Positions 8,353 to 18,827 of a stretch of DNA of 64,000 nt are shown here, piece after piece. The DNA is from Streptomyces spinosus. GTDB taxonomy: Bacteria; Actinomycetota; Actinomycetes; Streptomycetales; Streptomycetaceae. A program made the position numbers and the translations under genes. The DNA is taken from NCBI RefSeq assembly GCF_020400655.1, contig NZ_JAINRC010000001.1, forward strand, positions 372,001 to 436,000, given 5' to 3'. The notes below the pieces were generated by a model. The model saw nothing but the letters and a program-made list of their open reading frames with translations. It searched no databases and had not been told where the DNA came from. The first letter of the stretch is position 1, and every line of letters begins with the position of its first letter.

Positions 8353-8434
8353 GCGCCTGTCCGCACATCCGGCGCTCACCGTCCTGCCCGTGCCCCTTGG
8401 CACCAGGTGCCACCGCTGAAGGAAGTGACAGCTC

Positions 8435-10060
<1,626 letters not shown>

Positions 10061-10072
10061 CGCCGTGCCCGT

Positions 10073-10107
10073 CCGGGCGGACCGGGGACGTTCCCGGTGC
10101 CGCCCGG
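10073..10107. terminator. bidirectional terminator between aceB and the HipA-like gene
   Basis: The stem is CCGGGCGG / CCGCCCGG (10073-10080 with 10100-10107) continued by ACCGGG / CCCGGT inside, with one bulged base and a loop of about six. It lies 12 bp after the aceB stop and directly after the stop of the convergent gene. Confidence 0.75.
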
Positions 10108-10111
10108 CGGG

Positions 10112-11026
10112 TCATCCGAGGTGCACCGACCAGTCCTGTTCCGCCGCCGGCTTGCCGTGCAGGTCGGGGACCCGCTTGAGCCACTCGGGGCGGCCCGCCT
10201 GCGTCTTCGCCGCGCGGGCGGCCTCCTCGGCCGCCAGCTCCTCACGGCTCGGGAAGTCGGTGGGCAGCCACTCGTGGGAGAGCCGGACCCGGTCCAGGAG
10301 GTAGCCGACGTAGGCGTCCCGGACGTCGTCGGGCGTGGCGAACCCGGCGTCCTCGGCGAGCCAGGCGTCCGGCACCTCGGCGACGATCCCGCGCAGCAGC
10401 TCCTCCGTCACCCGGGGCGCCAGTTCGGCGTCGGCGGCGCGCACGTCGGGGCCGTAACCGCCGAGGGCGTGGTGCCGGAAGTCGTACCGCCGGCCCGGGG
10501 CCGTGGTGTCCCAGCGGTGGTGGAAGACGAGGGCGGCGCCGTGGTCGATCAGCCACAGGCGCGCGGGAACGGTGCCGAGCGTGGGCCAGACCATCAGGTT
10601 GGAGCTGTGGACCGTGCGGTCGACGTTCACGGTGAGCGCGTCCAGCCAGACGATCCGGCCGGCCTCCAGCGGGTCCACCGGGAACGTCCGGGCGATCTCC
10701 GGGGTGAGGTCCCGGGCGCCCGGCAGGTAGTCCATGCCGAGGTTGACGCCCGCGCTGGCGTTGAGCAGCTCGCGCACCTCCTGGTGCGGCTCGGCGGCGG
10801 CGACGGCCGGGTCGAAGTGCACGAGGACCAGTTCGGGGAAGCGCAGACCGAGCGCGCGGGCGAGTTCCCCGACGATGATCTCGGCGACCAGCGCCTTGTG
10901 CCCCTGCGCCGAGCCCGTGAACTTCACGACGTAGGTGCCGTCGTCGTCGGCCTCCACGACTCCGGGCACGGAGCCGCCGGAGTGGAGCGGGGTCACGTAT
11001 CGAACAGCAGTCACGTCGCGCAGCAC
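10112..11026 (-). CDS. HipA-like (HipA_2) kinase-fold protein
   Basis: 304 residues of the stand-alone HipA_2 type. Kinase-like landmarks are visible: EADDDGTYVVKFTGSAQG (Lys of the nucleotide site), LNASAGVNLGMDYLPGA, WLDALTVNVDRTVHSSNLM (catalytic-loop-like Asp-x5-Asn) and WLIDHGAALVFHH (DFG-equivalent). The homologous stretch begins LRDVTAVRYVTPL, so I take GTG at 11026; GTG at 11014 is an alternative. Unlike HipA toxins it has no HipB antitoxin gene beside it and lacks the long HipA N-terminal domain. It follows the NIS synthetase gene by 20 bp and is probably cotranscribed. The substrate is unknown. Confidence 0.75.
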   Translation of the reverse strand: MLRDVTAVRYVTPLHSGGSVPGVVEADDDGTYVVKFTGSAQGHKALVAEIIVGELARALGLRFPELVLVHFDPAVAAAEPHQEVRELLNASAGVNLGMDYLPGARDLTPEIARTFPVDPLEAGRIVWLDALTVNVDRTVHSSNLMVWPTLGTVPARLWLIDHGAALVFHHRWDTTAPGRRYDFRHHALGGYGPDVRAADAELAPRVTEELLRGIVAEVPDAWLAEDAGFATPDDVRDAYVGYLLDRVRLSHEWLPTDFPSREELAAEEAARAAKTQAGRPEWLKRVPDLHGKPAAEQDWSVHLG

Positions 11027-11046
11027 ACCGGCCAGACTACGGCAGG

Positions 11047-12546
11047 TCAGGCGCCGGCCAGCGGGTTCGGCAGCGGCAGGTAGCGGGCGTCCGCGCCGTC
11101 CGCGCCGGTCCAGCGCAGGAGCAGGTTGGTCTTGCCCGGCAGGGTGGGGGCGCCGAGCAGGGCGGGGATCTCGGGGAGGTCGTGGCGGGCGAGTTCCCGG
11201 CGGGCGGCGGGCCAGGGGTCGAGGCCGGGGTGGTGCTCGGCGAGGGCGCCGGCGATCTCGACGAGGTGGTTGACGACCAGGCAGTACACCAGCCGCTCCC
11301 AGCCGGCGGCCCGGGTCACGTCCGGCAGCAGCTTGGCGCCCTCCGCGTCCCGGAACAGGGCCTGCACGGGCGTGCCGGCCGCGTCCACGGCGACCAGGGT
11401 GTTCTGCAGGTGGGCTTCCAGGACCACCCCGTGGTCGCCGAACGCGGTCAGGGCGGGCGGCACGACCTGCCGCAGGTACGCCTCCCACCAGGCGTCCGGG
11501 TCGGTGGCGGCGGCGAGCGGGCTGCCGTCGAAGCCCTCGGCGAGACCCGCCGCGAGCAGGGGGGTGGCGCCCGGCAGCAGATGGCCGCGCAGCCCGTCGC
11601 GGACCAGGACGGCCAGTTCCTCGAAGGCGAACGCGGCGGTGCGGTAGCCGCGGTCGCTCAGCCAGGCCGCGGGCGGGCCCATCGCCGCGAACGCGTGCCC
11701 GGCCGCGGTGTCGGTGCGGCGCAGTTTCCGCAGGTCATGGCGCCACAGCCGGCGGATGTCGTTGGTGATGCGGACGTCCAGGCTGAACTTCACGAACAGG
11801 TCGCGGCGCGGCTCGTACACCGTGCGGACGGCGGCCGTGGGCCAGGTGTCGAACGGGGTCGTGCCCAGCCGCAGCAGCCGGCCGTCGGCGAAGGCGGGCG
11901 CGAGCTCGCGGGCGACGAGTTCGAGCTGCCAGGGGTGGGCGGGCAGCAGCCGGTAGCCGGGCGGGGCGGTGCCGAGGGCGTCCAGGGCCCGGGTGTCGCC
12001 CTCCTCGGCCACCTGGTCCTCGCGGACGCCGAGCAGCGCCAGCGGGAACCGGGCGTGCGCCTCGGGGGCGTACGGCAGCCAGGACGCGACGGGCCCGCCG
12101 CCGCGCGCCTTGGGGGCCGGGTGGTGGGGGTGTCCGGTCAGCAGGGACTGCTCGGAGCGCAGGTACGGATCCTCGGGCGCCGTGGCCCGGGCGCGGGCCG
12201 TGAGCAGGGCGGCGATCGCGTCCCGGCTGTCGATCATCTCGGCGGGCAGGTCGCCGCCGGACAGCCCGGTGTGCCGGCGCAGCTCCTCGGCGACCAGTTT
12301 GACCAGCTCCGAGTGGCCGATGCGGCGCCAGGCCCCGGCCGTGTACAGCTCGGGGTCGGCGGGGCGACGGCCGGGGCGCACCCGCAGCAGCCTGCCGTCC
12401 GGCAGCCGGTGGACCCGGCCGTCCCCGCCGTCCGCGAGCGGTTCGGCGACCTCCCGCAGCAGGCAGTTGAGCAGCGGTGCGGTCGCGTACGCGTCGGCAC
12501 GGCGGCCGACCGGGCCGTTGGGGGGTGTGAGGTCCACGCGATCCAT
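11047..12546 (-). CDS. IucA/IucC-family (NIS) siderophore synthetase
   Basis: 499 residues, shorter than the ~580 of IucA but within the range of actinobacterial members. NIS synthetases adenylate a carboxylate such as citrate and condense it with an amine or alcohol. Family motifs: HPHHPAPKARGG (about residue 139), PAHPWQ, VKFSLDVRITNDIRR and EAHLQNTLV. It is divergent from a second NIS gene, and the 131-bp region between them shows no iron-box palindrome. No decarboxylase, monooxygenase or siderophore transporter genes are near, so the product cannot be predicted. ATG at 12546. Confidence 0.9.
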   Translation of the reverse strand: MDRVDLTPPNGPVGRRADAYATAPLLNCLLREVAEPLADGGDGRVHRLPDGRLLRVRPGRRPADPELYTAGAWRRIGHSELVKLVAEELRRHTGLSGGDLPAEMIDSRDAIAALLTARARATAPEDPYLRSEQSLLTGHPHHPAPKARGGGPVASWLPYAPEAHARFPLALLGVREDQVAEEGDTRALDALGTAPPGYRLLPAHPWQLELVARELAPAFADGRLLRLGTTPFDTWPTAAVRTVYEPRRDLFVKFSLDVRITNDIRRLWRHDLRKLRRTDTAAGHAFAAMGPPAAWLSDRGYRTAAFAFEELAVLVRDGLRGHLLPGATPLLAAGLAEGFDGSPLAAATDPDAWWEAYLRQVVPPALTAFGDHGVVLEAHLQNTLVAVDAAGTPVQALFRDAEGAKLLPDVTRAAGWERLVYCLVVNHLVEIAGALAEHHPGLDPWPAARRELARHDLPEIPALLGAPTLPGKTNLLLRWTGADGADARYLPLPNPLAGA

Positions 12547-12677
12547 TCGTTCTTCGTCCAGGAGGCCCGCGGTCGTCCCCGGGGCGGACCGGGTGCGCCG
12601 TGCGGGAGCCGGTGACGATCAGTATGGCTGCCGTCCCGGACAATCGTGCCGTGGCCCGTGTACCCGAGGAGCCGACC

Positions 12678-14201
12678 GTGCACCGTCCCCCGACCGCCGA
12701 CGCCGAGATCGCCGAGGAGCTGGCCGCCGTCCGGCCCGCGCTGCTGTCCCGGTACGCGGCGGAGCTGCCCGGTGCCCGCGCCGCCGTGCTGACCCGGCTG
12801 TGGCGGGCACTGGCCCACGAACCGCTGCCGTGGCTGTCCGGCCGGGTGTCCGGGGCGGACGGCCTCGCCCTGCGCCTGGCCGACGGGCGGACGCTGCGCG
12901 GGCCGCACGCGGATCCGTACGCCACGAGCGCCTACGTCACCGCCGTACGCCTGGACCGGGAGCGGTACGACGATCCGGCGCGGCTGATGACCGCGCTCGG
13001 GGTGCCGCACGGGTCCGCGTTCGCCGCGGAGCTGGCACACAGCGTGGCCTCGCTGGCGCTGTCCCGGGCCGGCGCCGGTCACCCGAAGGAGTGGCCGGTG
13101 GACGGCGGGGGGAGGGACTGGGAGTGGGAGCAGCGGGTGGTCGACGGGCACCCGTACCACCCCAGCTGCCGTTCCCGGCCGGGGTTCTCGGTGGCGGACC
13201 AGCTGGCGTACGCCCCCGAGCACGGGCCGGTGGTGGAGCTGGGGACGGTACCGGTGCCGGCGGAGGGGTGCCTGGTGTCCGGCGACTGGCCGGCCGAGCT
13301 CCGCGACGGCGACCGGATCCTGGTGCCGGTCCACCCCTGGCAGGCCGCGCACGTGCTGGGGCGGTCGTACAGGCTCTGGCGCCCCGCCCACCCGCTGATG
13401 TCCCTGCGCACGCTGGCGGTGCCCGGCGGACCGCAGGTGAAGACCGCGCTGAGCGCCCGGCTGACGTCGTCGGTGCGGGACATCTCGGTGTACTCGGTGC
13501 GGGCGGCGGCGCCGCTGTCCGCGTTCGCCGAGGACCTGGCGGCGCGCACGGACGGCCTGCTGCACATCACCCGCACGCTGGGGGCGGTCACGGCCCACTC
13601 CCCCGACCTGGCCGCTCTGCTGCGGGAGCCGCCGGAGGTGTACGCCGGTCCTGGCGAGCGCGTCCTGCCGGTGGCCGCCCTCGCCACCACGCCGCTGCCC
13701 GGCTCCCCCGCCTGGCTGGCCGCGTTCACCCGGCTGGCGCTCACGGTGGGCCTGCGGCTGCTGGACCTCGGCGTGGCCCTGGAGGCCCACGGCCAGAACC
13801 TGCTGGTCGTCCTGGCGCCCGACGGCACCCCGCTGCGCCTGGTCTACCGCGACCTGGCCGACATCCGGATCAGCCCGGCCCGCCTGGCCCGGCACGGCAT
13901 CGCCCCGCCCGCGCTCACCGGCCGTCTGATCACGGACGACGACACCGCCCTGCGCCGCAAGCTGTTCGCCTCCCTGGTGGCGGGGGCGCTGGCGGGCACG
14001 GCGGGCTCGGCCCCCGCGCTGGACACCGCGCTGCGGGCGGCACTGCCCGATCTGCCGCCCGGCCCGGACCTGGTGTCCCTGCGCGAGGACCCGCTTCCGG
14101 CGAAGGCACTGACGCTGATGCGCCTGTCGCCCGACCATGCGGGGGACATCTGGACGACCCTGCCTCGTCCCCGCGCGGTACCGTCCCCGGTGCGGGGCTG
14201 A
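12678..14201 (+). CDS. second IucA/IucC-family (NIS) synthetase
   Basis: 507 residues from GTG at 12678, which has a textbook GAGGAG site (12666-12671) with 6-nt spacing; upstream in-frame starts would overlap the divergent gene's control region. Motifs: HPYHPSCRSRPGFS, PVHPWQAAHVL, KTALSARLTSSVRDIS and EAHGQNLLVVL followed by YRDLADIRIS. It is only distantly similar to its divergent partner, so the two may make successive amide or ester bonds on one scaffold. The pair with the HipA-like gene is an isolated cassette here without transport or tailoring genes. Confidence 0.88.
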   Translation: MHRPPTADAEIAEELAAVRPALLSRYAAELPGARAAVLTRLWRALAHEPLPWLSGRVSGADGLALRLADGRTLRGPHADPYATSAYVTAVRLDRERYDDPARLMTALGVPHGSAFAAELAHSVASLALSRAGAGHPKEWPVDGGGRDWEWEQRVVDGHPYHPSCRSRPGFSVADQLAYAPEHGPVVELGTVPVPAEGCLVSGDWPAELRDGDRILVPVHPWQAAHVLGRSYRLWRPAHPLMSLRTLAVPGGPQVKTALSARLTSSVRDISVYSVRAAAPLSAFAEDLAARTDGLLHITRTLGAVTAHSPDLAALLREPPEVYAGPGERVLPVAALATTPLPGSPAWLAAFTRLALTVGLRLLDLGVALEAHGQNLLVVLAPDGTPLRLVYRDLADIRISPARLARHGIAPPALTGRLITDDDTALRRKLFASLVAGALAGTAGSAPALDTALRAALPDLPPGPDLVSLREDPLPAKALTLMRLSPDHAGDIWTTLPRPRAVPSPVRG

Positions 14202-14307
14202 TTTCGCGTCATCTTCCGTGACCGAAAAGGTCTTTGTTCTCCGGGGCGCCGCCCGGCGGTGTACCCCTGATGAGCCAGCCAGGACACGAGAGTTTCGAGA
14301 GCAGCAG

Positions 14308-15849
14308 ATGACTGACGACGACCGCAGTGACAGCCTGATGTCGCCGATCCGGCCCGAACAGCTGGACCCGGGGGCCGTGATCGCCCAGTCGCTCGACAAC
14401 CAGTGGGTCCCCGCGCAGCTCACCCGGGAGATGATCGAGCGCGGTGAGTCCCTGGACCAGGTCGACCGCCGACGCGTGCGGGAGGTGCGGGCCGAGTACT
14501 TCCGCAGCCTCATCAACGCCAGCCAGGTCGTGATCAACCGTGCCTACTTCTACAACAACGACGCGATCAGCCGGGACCTCGCCGAGGAGGGGGAGGCCCG
14601 CGCGGCGCACCGCAAACTGCTCGCCTCGGGCGCGATCGTCCCCTTCCTGCTGCGGGAACGCCACCCGGCCGAGGAGCCGCCCGGTTACCTCCACCTGCGG
14701 CGCGACGGCTTCGCCGCCTGGCAGGAGACGCTGGCGGGCATGCCGGCGGGCGACCGGGTGCGCTGTGTGCGCATGTCCTGGGACGACTCCGCCGGCGACC
14801 AGGAGAACCTGAACCGCACCCGGATGCGGCTCTACCAGCCGTTCACCGAGAAGGTGCAGGGACTCACGGCCAAGGACATCGACATCCTCGCCGCGCAGGT
14901 CGGTGTGGCCCGCGAGGACACGGACCGGTTCGGCGAACGGCTCGGCGAGGTGGTCGCGTTCAGCAACGGCCTGAGCGTGCGCCGGCAGCCGGTCGTGCGC
15001 AACACCCTGTACGAGGAGTTCGTGACCGTGCCGGGCACGAACGTGGCGGAGGGCAGGTACGACCGCGCCAAGCCCTTCGCGGCGGAGATAAAGCAGCTCC
15101 TGGACCTCATCTACAACGTCAACCTCGCCGACGCGCTGGGGCGTTACCCCCTCACACCGGTCGGCAGCCTGCGGCGCGTGGTCCTCCAGGAGGCCCGCGA
15201 GGCGACGTCCTCCACCGTGGGTGTGGTCCAGGACCCGGAGCGGCTGCTGACGTTCCTGCGCCGGCAGACCTTCGCCGTCGTACAGGACCACCTGACGCCC
15301 CACGCGGTGAACGACCTGACCCTGCACGACATCTGGCGGCTGCGGCAGACCCCCGCCTGGAACCTCTACATCAAGGCGTTCGGCGCGCTGACCGCGGCGC
15401 CGGAGGCCTTCCACGACGGCGTCGGGCAGGTCTTCGACTCCTACGTCCGGCTCAACGCGGAGATCCTCCGGCTCGCGCGGGAACGCCGGCAGGCCCGGCC
15501 GGCCACCTGGCGCCCGGTGGTCGAGGTCGTCGTCACGGTGGGCGCGGCCGTGTTCACCGCCGTCAGCGGCAACGACATCTGGGAGGTGGCCGGCACCGTC
15601 CTGCCGCTCACGGTGAGCGGCTCGCTGACCGGCTCGGTGCAGCTGGTGCTGCGCAACCTGGTCGCCGGACGGCAGGAACAGAGGTTCGCCCGGGAGATCG
15701 CCTCCGTACGACTGGCGAGTGAACGAGAATGGGCGCAGTTCCACGACCTGGTGCGGCGCCTGCCCGGCTACCGGGACACGTCGGGGCCGGTTCCCACGGG
15801 CACCGCCCTGACGACCACCCAGGACAACGAAGACCTGCCCGACTACTGA
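14308..15849 (+). CDS. hypothetical protein, 513 residues
   Basis: I do not recognise the family. The N-terminal ~380 residues are charged and mixed alpha/beta (landmarks: FRSLINASQVVINRAYFYNN, ASGAIVPFLLRERHP). A segment around residues 410-460 is hydrophobic and glycine/valine-rich (WRPVVEVVVTVGAAVFTAV and GTVLPLTVSGSLTGSVQLVL), possibly one or two membrane helices. The rest is a charged tail ending in an acidic stretch. ATG at 14308 has only a weak purine-rich site (GAGAGCAG). The NUDIX gene starts 49 bp after its stop, so the two are probably one unit. The INASQVVINRAY region would be the best query for homologues. Confidence 0.6.
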   Translation: MTDDDRSDSLMSPIRPEQLDPGAVIAQSLDNQWVPAQLTREMIERGESLDQVDRRRVREVRAEYFRSLINASQVVINRAYFYNNDAISRDLAEEGEARAAHRKLLASGAIVPFLLRERHPAEEPPGYLHLRRDGFAAWQETLAGMPAGDRVRCVRMSWDDSAGDQENLNRTRMRLYQPFTEKVQGLTAKDIDILAAQVGVAREDTDRFGERLGEVVAFSNGLSVRRQPVVRNTLYEEFVTVPGTNVAEGRYDRAKPFAAEIKQLLDLIYNVNLADALGRYPLTPVGSLRRVVLQEAREATSSTVGVVQDPERLLTFLRRQTFAVVQDHLTPHAVNDLTLHDIWRLRQTPAWNLYIKAFGALTAAPEAFHDGVGQVFDSYVRLNAEILRLARERRQARPATWRPVVEVVVTVGAAVFTAVSGNDIWEVAGTVLPLTVSGSLTGSVQLVLRNLVAGRQEQRFAREIASVRLASEREWAQFHDLVRRLPGYRDTSGPVPTGTALTTTQDNEDLPDY

Positions 15850-15898
15850 CGCACCCGATGAGCCGGAGTACCCCTGTGCCCAGCCTGCCGAGGCCCCG

Positions 15899-16642
15899 AT
15901 GAACCGCTACGAGGCGCTGCGCCGGGACGTTCCGGAGTGGTTCCGCGACGATCCCGAGGGGGTGCGGATCCTCACGGACCCGGCGCGGATCCGCGAGGCC
16001 CGCCGCCAGGCGACCACCGCCGGACGCGGCGGGCGCGGCGGCGCGCCCCGGGCGCTGTGGGCGCGGCTGCGGGCCGTGCTGCGGCCGGTACCCGCGGGTG
16101 TGGTCTCGGCCGGCCGCTACCTGTGGTACCTGCGCGACCCGGTGCGCTTCCCCGACGGCCGCCTCGGCCTGTACGACCGCATCCTGCCGCCCCCGGGCTC
16201 CACTCCCGGCGTGGTGGTCCTGCCGCTGCTCGGTCCCGAGAGCGAGGTCGTGCTGATCGAGCACCACCGGCACGCGACGCGCAGCCGGCACTGGGAGGTG
16301 GTGCGCGGCTTCGGGGACCCGGGCGCGACGCCCGCGGAGAACGTCACCCGGGAACTGCGGGAGGAGATCGCGGCCACGCCGACGGAGGTGGTCCCGCTGG
16401 GCGAACTGCACCCCGACACCGGGCTGCTGGGCCACAAGGTCTCCCTCTACGCGGCCCGCGTGGACGGCATCGGCGCGGTCGAGCGGGGGGAGGCGATCCA
16501 CCGGGCCGTCACGGTGACCCCGGCCGAGGCGGAGGAGATGGTGGCCGACGGGCGGATCACGGACGGCTTCACCGTCGCCGCGCTCTACCGGGCCCGCCTG
16601 GCGGGCCTGTTCGGGACCGCGGCGCCGGGCGACGGGACCTGA
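15899..16642 (+). CDS. NUDIX-fold hydrolase with a degenerate Nudix box
   Basis: 247 residues. A ~90-residue N-terminal extension precedes a NUDIX domain with VVLPLLGPESEVVLIEHHRH and the box GFGDPGATPAENVTRELREEIAA-like core (about residues 138-160). The RELREE helix is intact, but the first conserved Glu of the box is Ala and the last Gly is Ala. The overall look is like ADP-sugar pyrophosphatases. Hydrolysis may be weakened or the substrate unusual. ATG at 15899; likely cotranscribed with the unknown 513-residue gene 49 bp upstream. Confidence 0.78.
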   Translation: MNRYEALRRDVPEWFRDDPEGVRILTDPARIREARRQATTAGRGGRGGAPRALWARLRAVLRPVPAGVVSAGRYLWYLRDPVRFPDGRLGLYDRILPPPGSTPGVVVLPLLGPESEVVLIEHHRHATRSRHWEVVRGFGDPGATPAENVTRELREEIAATPTEVVPLGELHPDTGLLGHKVSLYAARVDGIGAVERGEAIHRAVTVTPAEAEEMVADGRITDGFTVAALYRARLAGLFGTAAPGDGT

Positions 16643-16710
16643 AGGCGGCCCGGGACCGGCGGGCGGCGGCCGTTTTGGAGGACGGCCGGTCCGATCAATA
16701 AGATCCGGCG

Positions 16711-17973
16711 ATGATCAGAAGACAACGGCTGGCGGCGGGCGTCTGTGCTCTGCTCGCCGCCCTGACGGCCGGGATCGCCTTCCCCGCCGGTGCGGTCGCC
16801 GACGAGACGGACCAGGCCGCTCCGAAGGTCGAACTGGTGCTGGACGTCAGCGGTTCCATGCGCACCCGTGACATCGACGGCGGCACCCGGATGGCCGCGG
16901 CGAAGCAGGCGTTCAACGAGGTGCTGGACGCGACCCCCGAAGAGGTCCGGCTCGGCATCCGCACCCTCGGCGCCAACTACCGCGGCAACGACCGCAAGGA
17001 GGGCTGCAAGGACACCGAACAGCTCTACCCGGTCGGCCCGCTGAACCGGACCGACGCGAAGACGGCCGTGGCCACGCTGGCGCCGACCGGCTGGACGCCG
17101 ATCGGGCCCGCGCTGCTGAAGGCGGCGGACGACCTGAACGGCGGTGACGGCACCCGCCGTATCGTCCTGATCAGCGACGGTGAGGACACCTGCCAGCCGC
17201 TCGACCCGTGCGAGGTGGCCCGGGAGATAGCCGCCAAGGGCATCGGGCTGACCATCGACACCCTCGGCCTGGTGCCGGACGCCAAGACCCGCGACCAGCT
17301 CAGCTGCATCGCCGACGCCACCGGCGGCACCTACACCGACGTGCGGCACAAGGAGGAACTGAGCGACCGCGTCGGTGAGTTGGTGGACCGGGCGGCCGAC
17401 CCCGTGGTCACACCGGTGGCCACCGAGGGCGCGGACCGGTGCGAGCAGGCGCCGGCGCTCAAGTCCGGCCTGTACACCGACCGCGCCGGGTTCGGTCGGC
17501 AGCGCTGGTACAAGGTGGACGTGGAGCCCGGACAGGAGCTGCGCGCCTCGGTGAGCGTGGCGGACGACCGGGCCGTCCAGCCGGACTACGGTGTGCTGCT
17601 GCGGGCGGTGACCGTGCACGGCCGGGAGATCGTCCGCGGCGAGGCCGCAGGCACCGGCCGCACGGACGTCGTCTCCACCGGCCTGCGCTACCCGCGGCCG
17701 GACAGTGACGACGACGCGGCGCCCGCGGAGACGGTGTGCCTCCAGGTCACCACCTCCTTCTCGCCCGCGTCGGGCGTGAAGACGACCCCCGGTCTGCCGC
17801 TGGAGCTGACCGTCGACGTCGTGGACGGGCCGTCCGGTCACCACGACGTGGCCGCGTTCGGTCTCGGCCGTGGCTGGTGGCTGCTGGGCACGCTGGTGCT
17901 GGTCGGCTTCCTCGCCGGTCTGCTGTGGGGCTGGCTGTCGCGCTGGCGGGTCGCCGTCTGGAGGACGAACTGA
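16711..17973 (+). CDS. secreted, membrane-anchored VWA-domain protein
   Basis: 420 residues: a signal peptide (1-30, ending AGAVA), a von Willebrand A domain (about 38-215) with an intact MIDAS DVSGSM (45-50), a second domain rich in beta structure (about 240-375), then one C-terminal helix (about 390-412) and a short Arg-rich cytoplasmic end. It is therefore displayed outside the membrane. Paired cysteines are present (EGCKD, DTCQPLDPC, LSCIAD, DRCEQ, TVCLQV). The stop overlaps the start of the next gene (TGATG), so translation of the two is coupled. Ligand unknown. Confidence 0.85.
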   Translation: MIRRQRLAAGVCALLAALTAGIAFPAGAVADETDQAAPKVELVLDVSGSMRTRDIDGGTRMAAAKQAFNEVLDATPEEVRLGIRTLGANYRGNDRKEGCKDTEQLYPVGPLNRTDAKTAVATLAPTGWTPIGPALLKAADDLNGGDGTRRIVLISDGEDTCQPLDPCEVAREIAAKGIGLTIDTLGLVPDAKTRDQLSCIADATGGTYTDVRHKEELSDRVGELVDRAADPVVTPVATEGADRCEQAPALKSGLYTDRAGFGRQRWYKVDVEPGQELRASVSVADDRAVQPDYGVLLRAVTVHGREIVRGEAAGTGRTDVVSTGLRYPRPDSDDDAAPAETVCLQVTTSFSPASGVKTTPGLPLELTVDVVDGPSGHHDVAAFGLGRGWWLLGTLVLVGFLAGLLWGWLSRWRVAVWRTN

Positions 17974-18773
17974 TGCGGATCACACGAGTGCTGGGCGCCG
18001 CGCTGCTGGCGCTGGGGGTGGCCGCCGGACCGGCCGCCGCCGACTCCTCGCCCTCCCCGAGCGCCTCCGCCGACGGCGACACGCCCACCCGGGCGGGCAC
18101 CTCCTTCCGTACGGCGACGGAGATCGACCAGGGGCAGCAGGCCACCGCCTCCGGCTCCACCGGCGACTACCTGTACTGGTCCTTCCCCGCGGACACCGGG
18201 CAGCGCCCCACCGTCAAGGCGACGGTGAAACTCCCCGACGCGCACGGCTCCGAGACCTGGCAGCTCGACGTGTACGACGGACTGCGGCGCCGCCAGTCCT
18301 GCCAGTACGGCGCCCAGAGCCGGACCGCCGCGCAGGGCGCCGGCTCGGTCGAACTGGCCTGTGTGCTGCGCACGGTGCGGGGCTGGGCGGAGCCGTGGGC
18401 CAACGACCCGCTGCCGGGCACGTACTACGTCCGGCTGACGGTGGTGGACCTCGCCGCCGCCGACCTCGGCAAGCCGGTGGGGGCCGAGGTGCGCGTCGAC
18501 TCCAGGCACATCGGCGGCGCGGCGGCCGTGGACGGCTCGCTGGGCAAGCCGCTCGTCCCCGGCATCGCCGTCACGTCGCAGAAGGACGCGGACGGTGCCA
18601 AGGGTGCCGTGCTCTCCAGCTTCGGGTCGGACGACGGCTGGTCGTCCGGCTGGTGGTCCGACCGGTGGGTGTGGACCGGGATCGGCGCGGTGCTGGCCGC
18701 GCTCGCCGGGATCGGCGGGTACGTGCTGACCCGGGGTTCCGGGCGGCCGTCCCGGGTGCCGCCGAACGTGTGA
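17973..18773 (+). CDS. secreted, C-terminally anchored partner of the VWA protein
   Basis: 266 residues with a signal peptide (1-23, ending PAAA), a Ser/Pro-rich linker, a beta-rich domain starting RAGTSFRTATEIDQGQ that resembles the pre-peptidase C-terminal type of fold, and a C-terminal helix (about 232-252) before a short basic tail. ATG 17973 overlaps the previous stop, so it is translationally coupled to the VWA gene and very likely works with it at the cell surface. I know no function for this pair. A perfect 12-bp terminator follows. Confidence 0.78.
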   Translation: MRITRVLGAALLALGVAAGPAAADSSPSPSASADGDTPTRAGTSFRTATEIDQGQQATASGSTGDYLYWSFPADTGQRPTVKATVKLPDAHGSETWQLDVYDGLRRRQSCQYGAQSRTAAQGAGSVELACVLRTVRGWAEPWANDPLPGTYYVRLTVVDLAAADLGKPVGAEVRVDSRHIGGAAAVDGSLGKPLVPGIAVTSQKDADGAKGAVLSSFGSDDGWSSGWWSDRWVWTGIGAVLAALAGIGGYVLTRGSGRPSRVPPNV

Positions 18774-18785
18774 CCCGCCGCAGTG

Positions 18786-18814
18786 CGAAGGCCCGCCCGA
18801 CCGGCGGGCCTTCG
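18786..18814. terminator. bidirectional terminator
   Basis: CGAAGGCCCGCC (18786-18797) pairs perfectly with GGCGGGCCTTCG (18803-18814) around a 5-base loop. It lies between the convergent VWA unit and the HxlR gene. Confidence 0.85.
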
Positions 18815-18827
18815 CGTTCGCCGGGCC

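Noticed and set aside
10112..11026. HipBA toxin-antitoxin system
   Set aside because: The protein is the short stand-alone HipA_2 type and no HipB-like gene lies on either side.
11047..14201. Complete siderophore biosynthetic cluster
   Set aside because: Only two NIS synthetases are present; there are no hydroxylase, decarboxylase, exporter, receptor or iron-box sequences.
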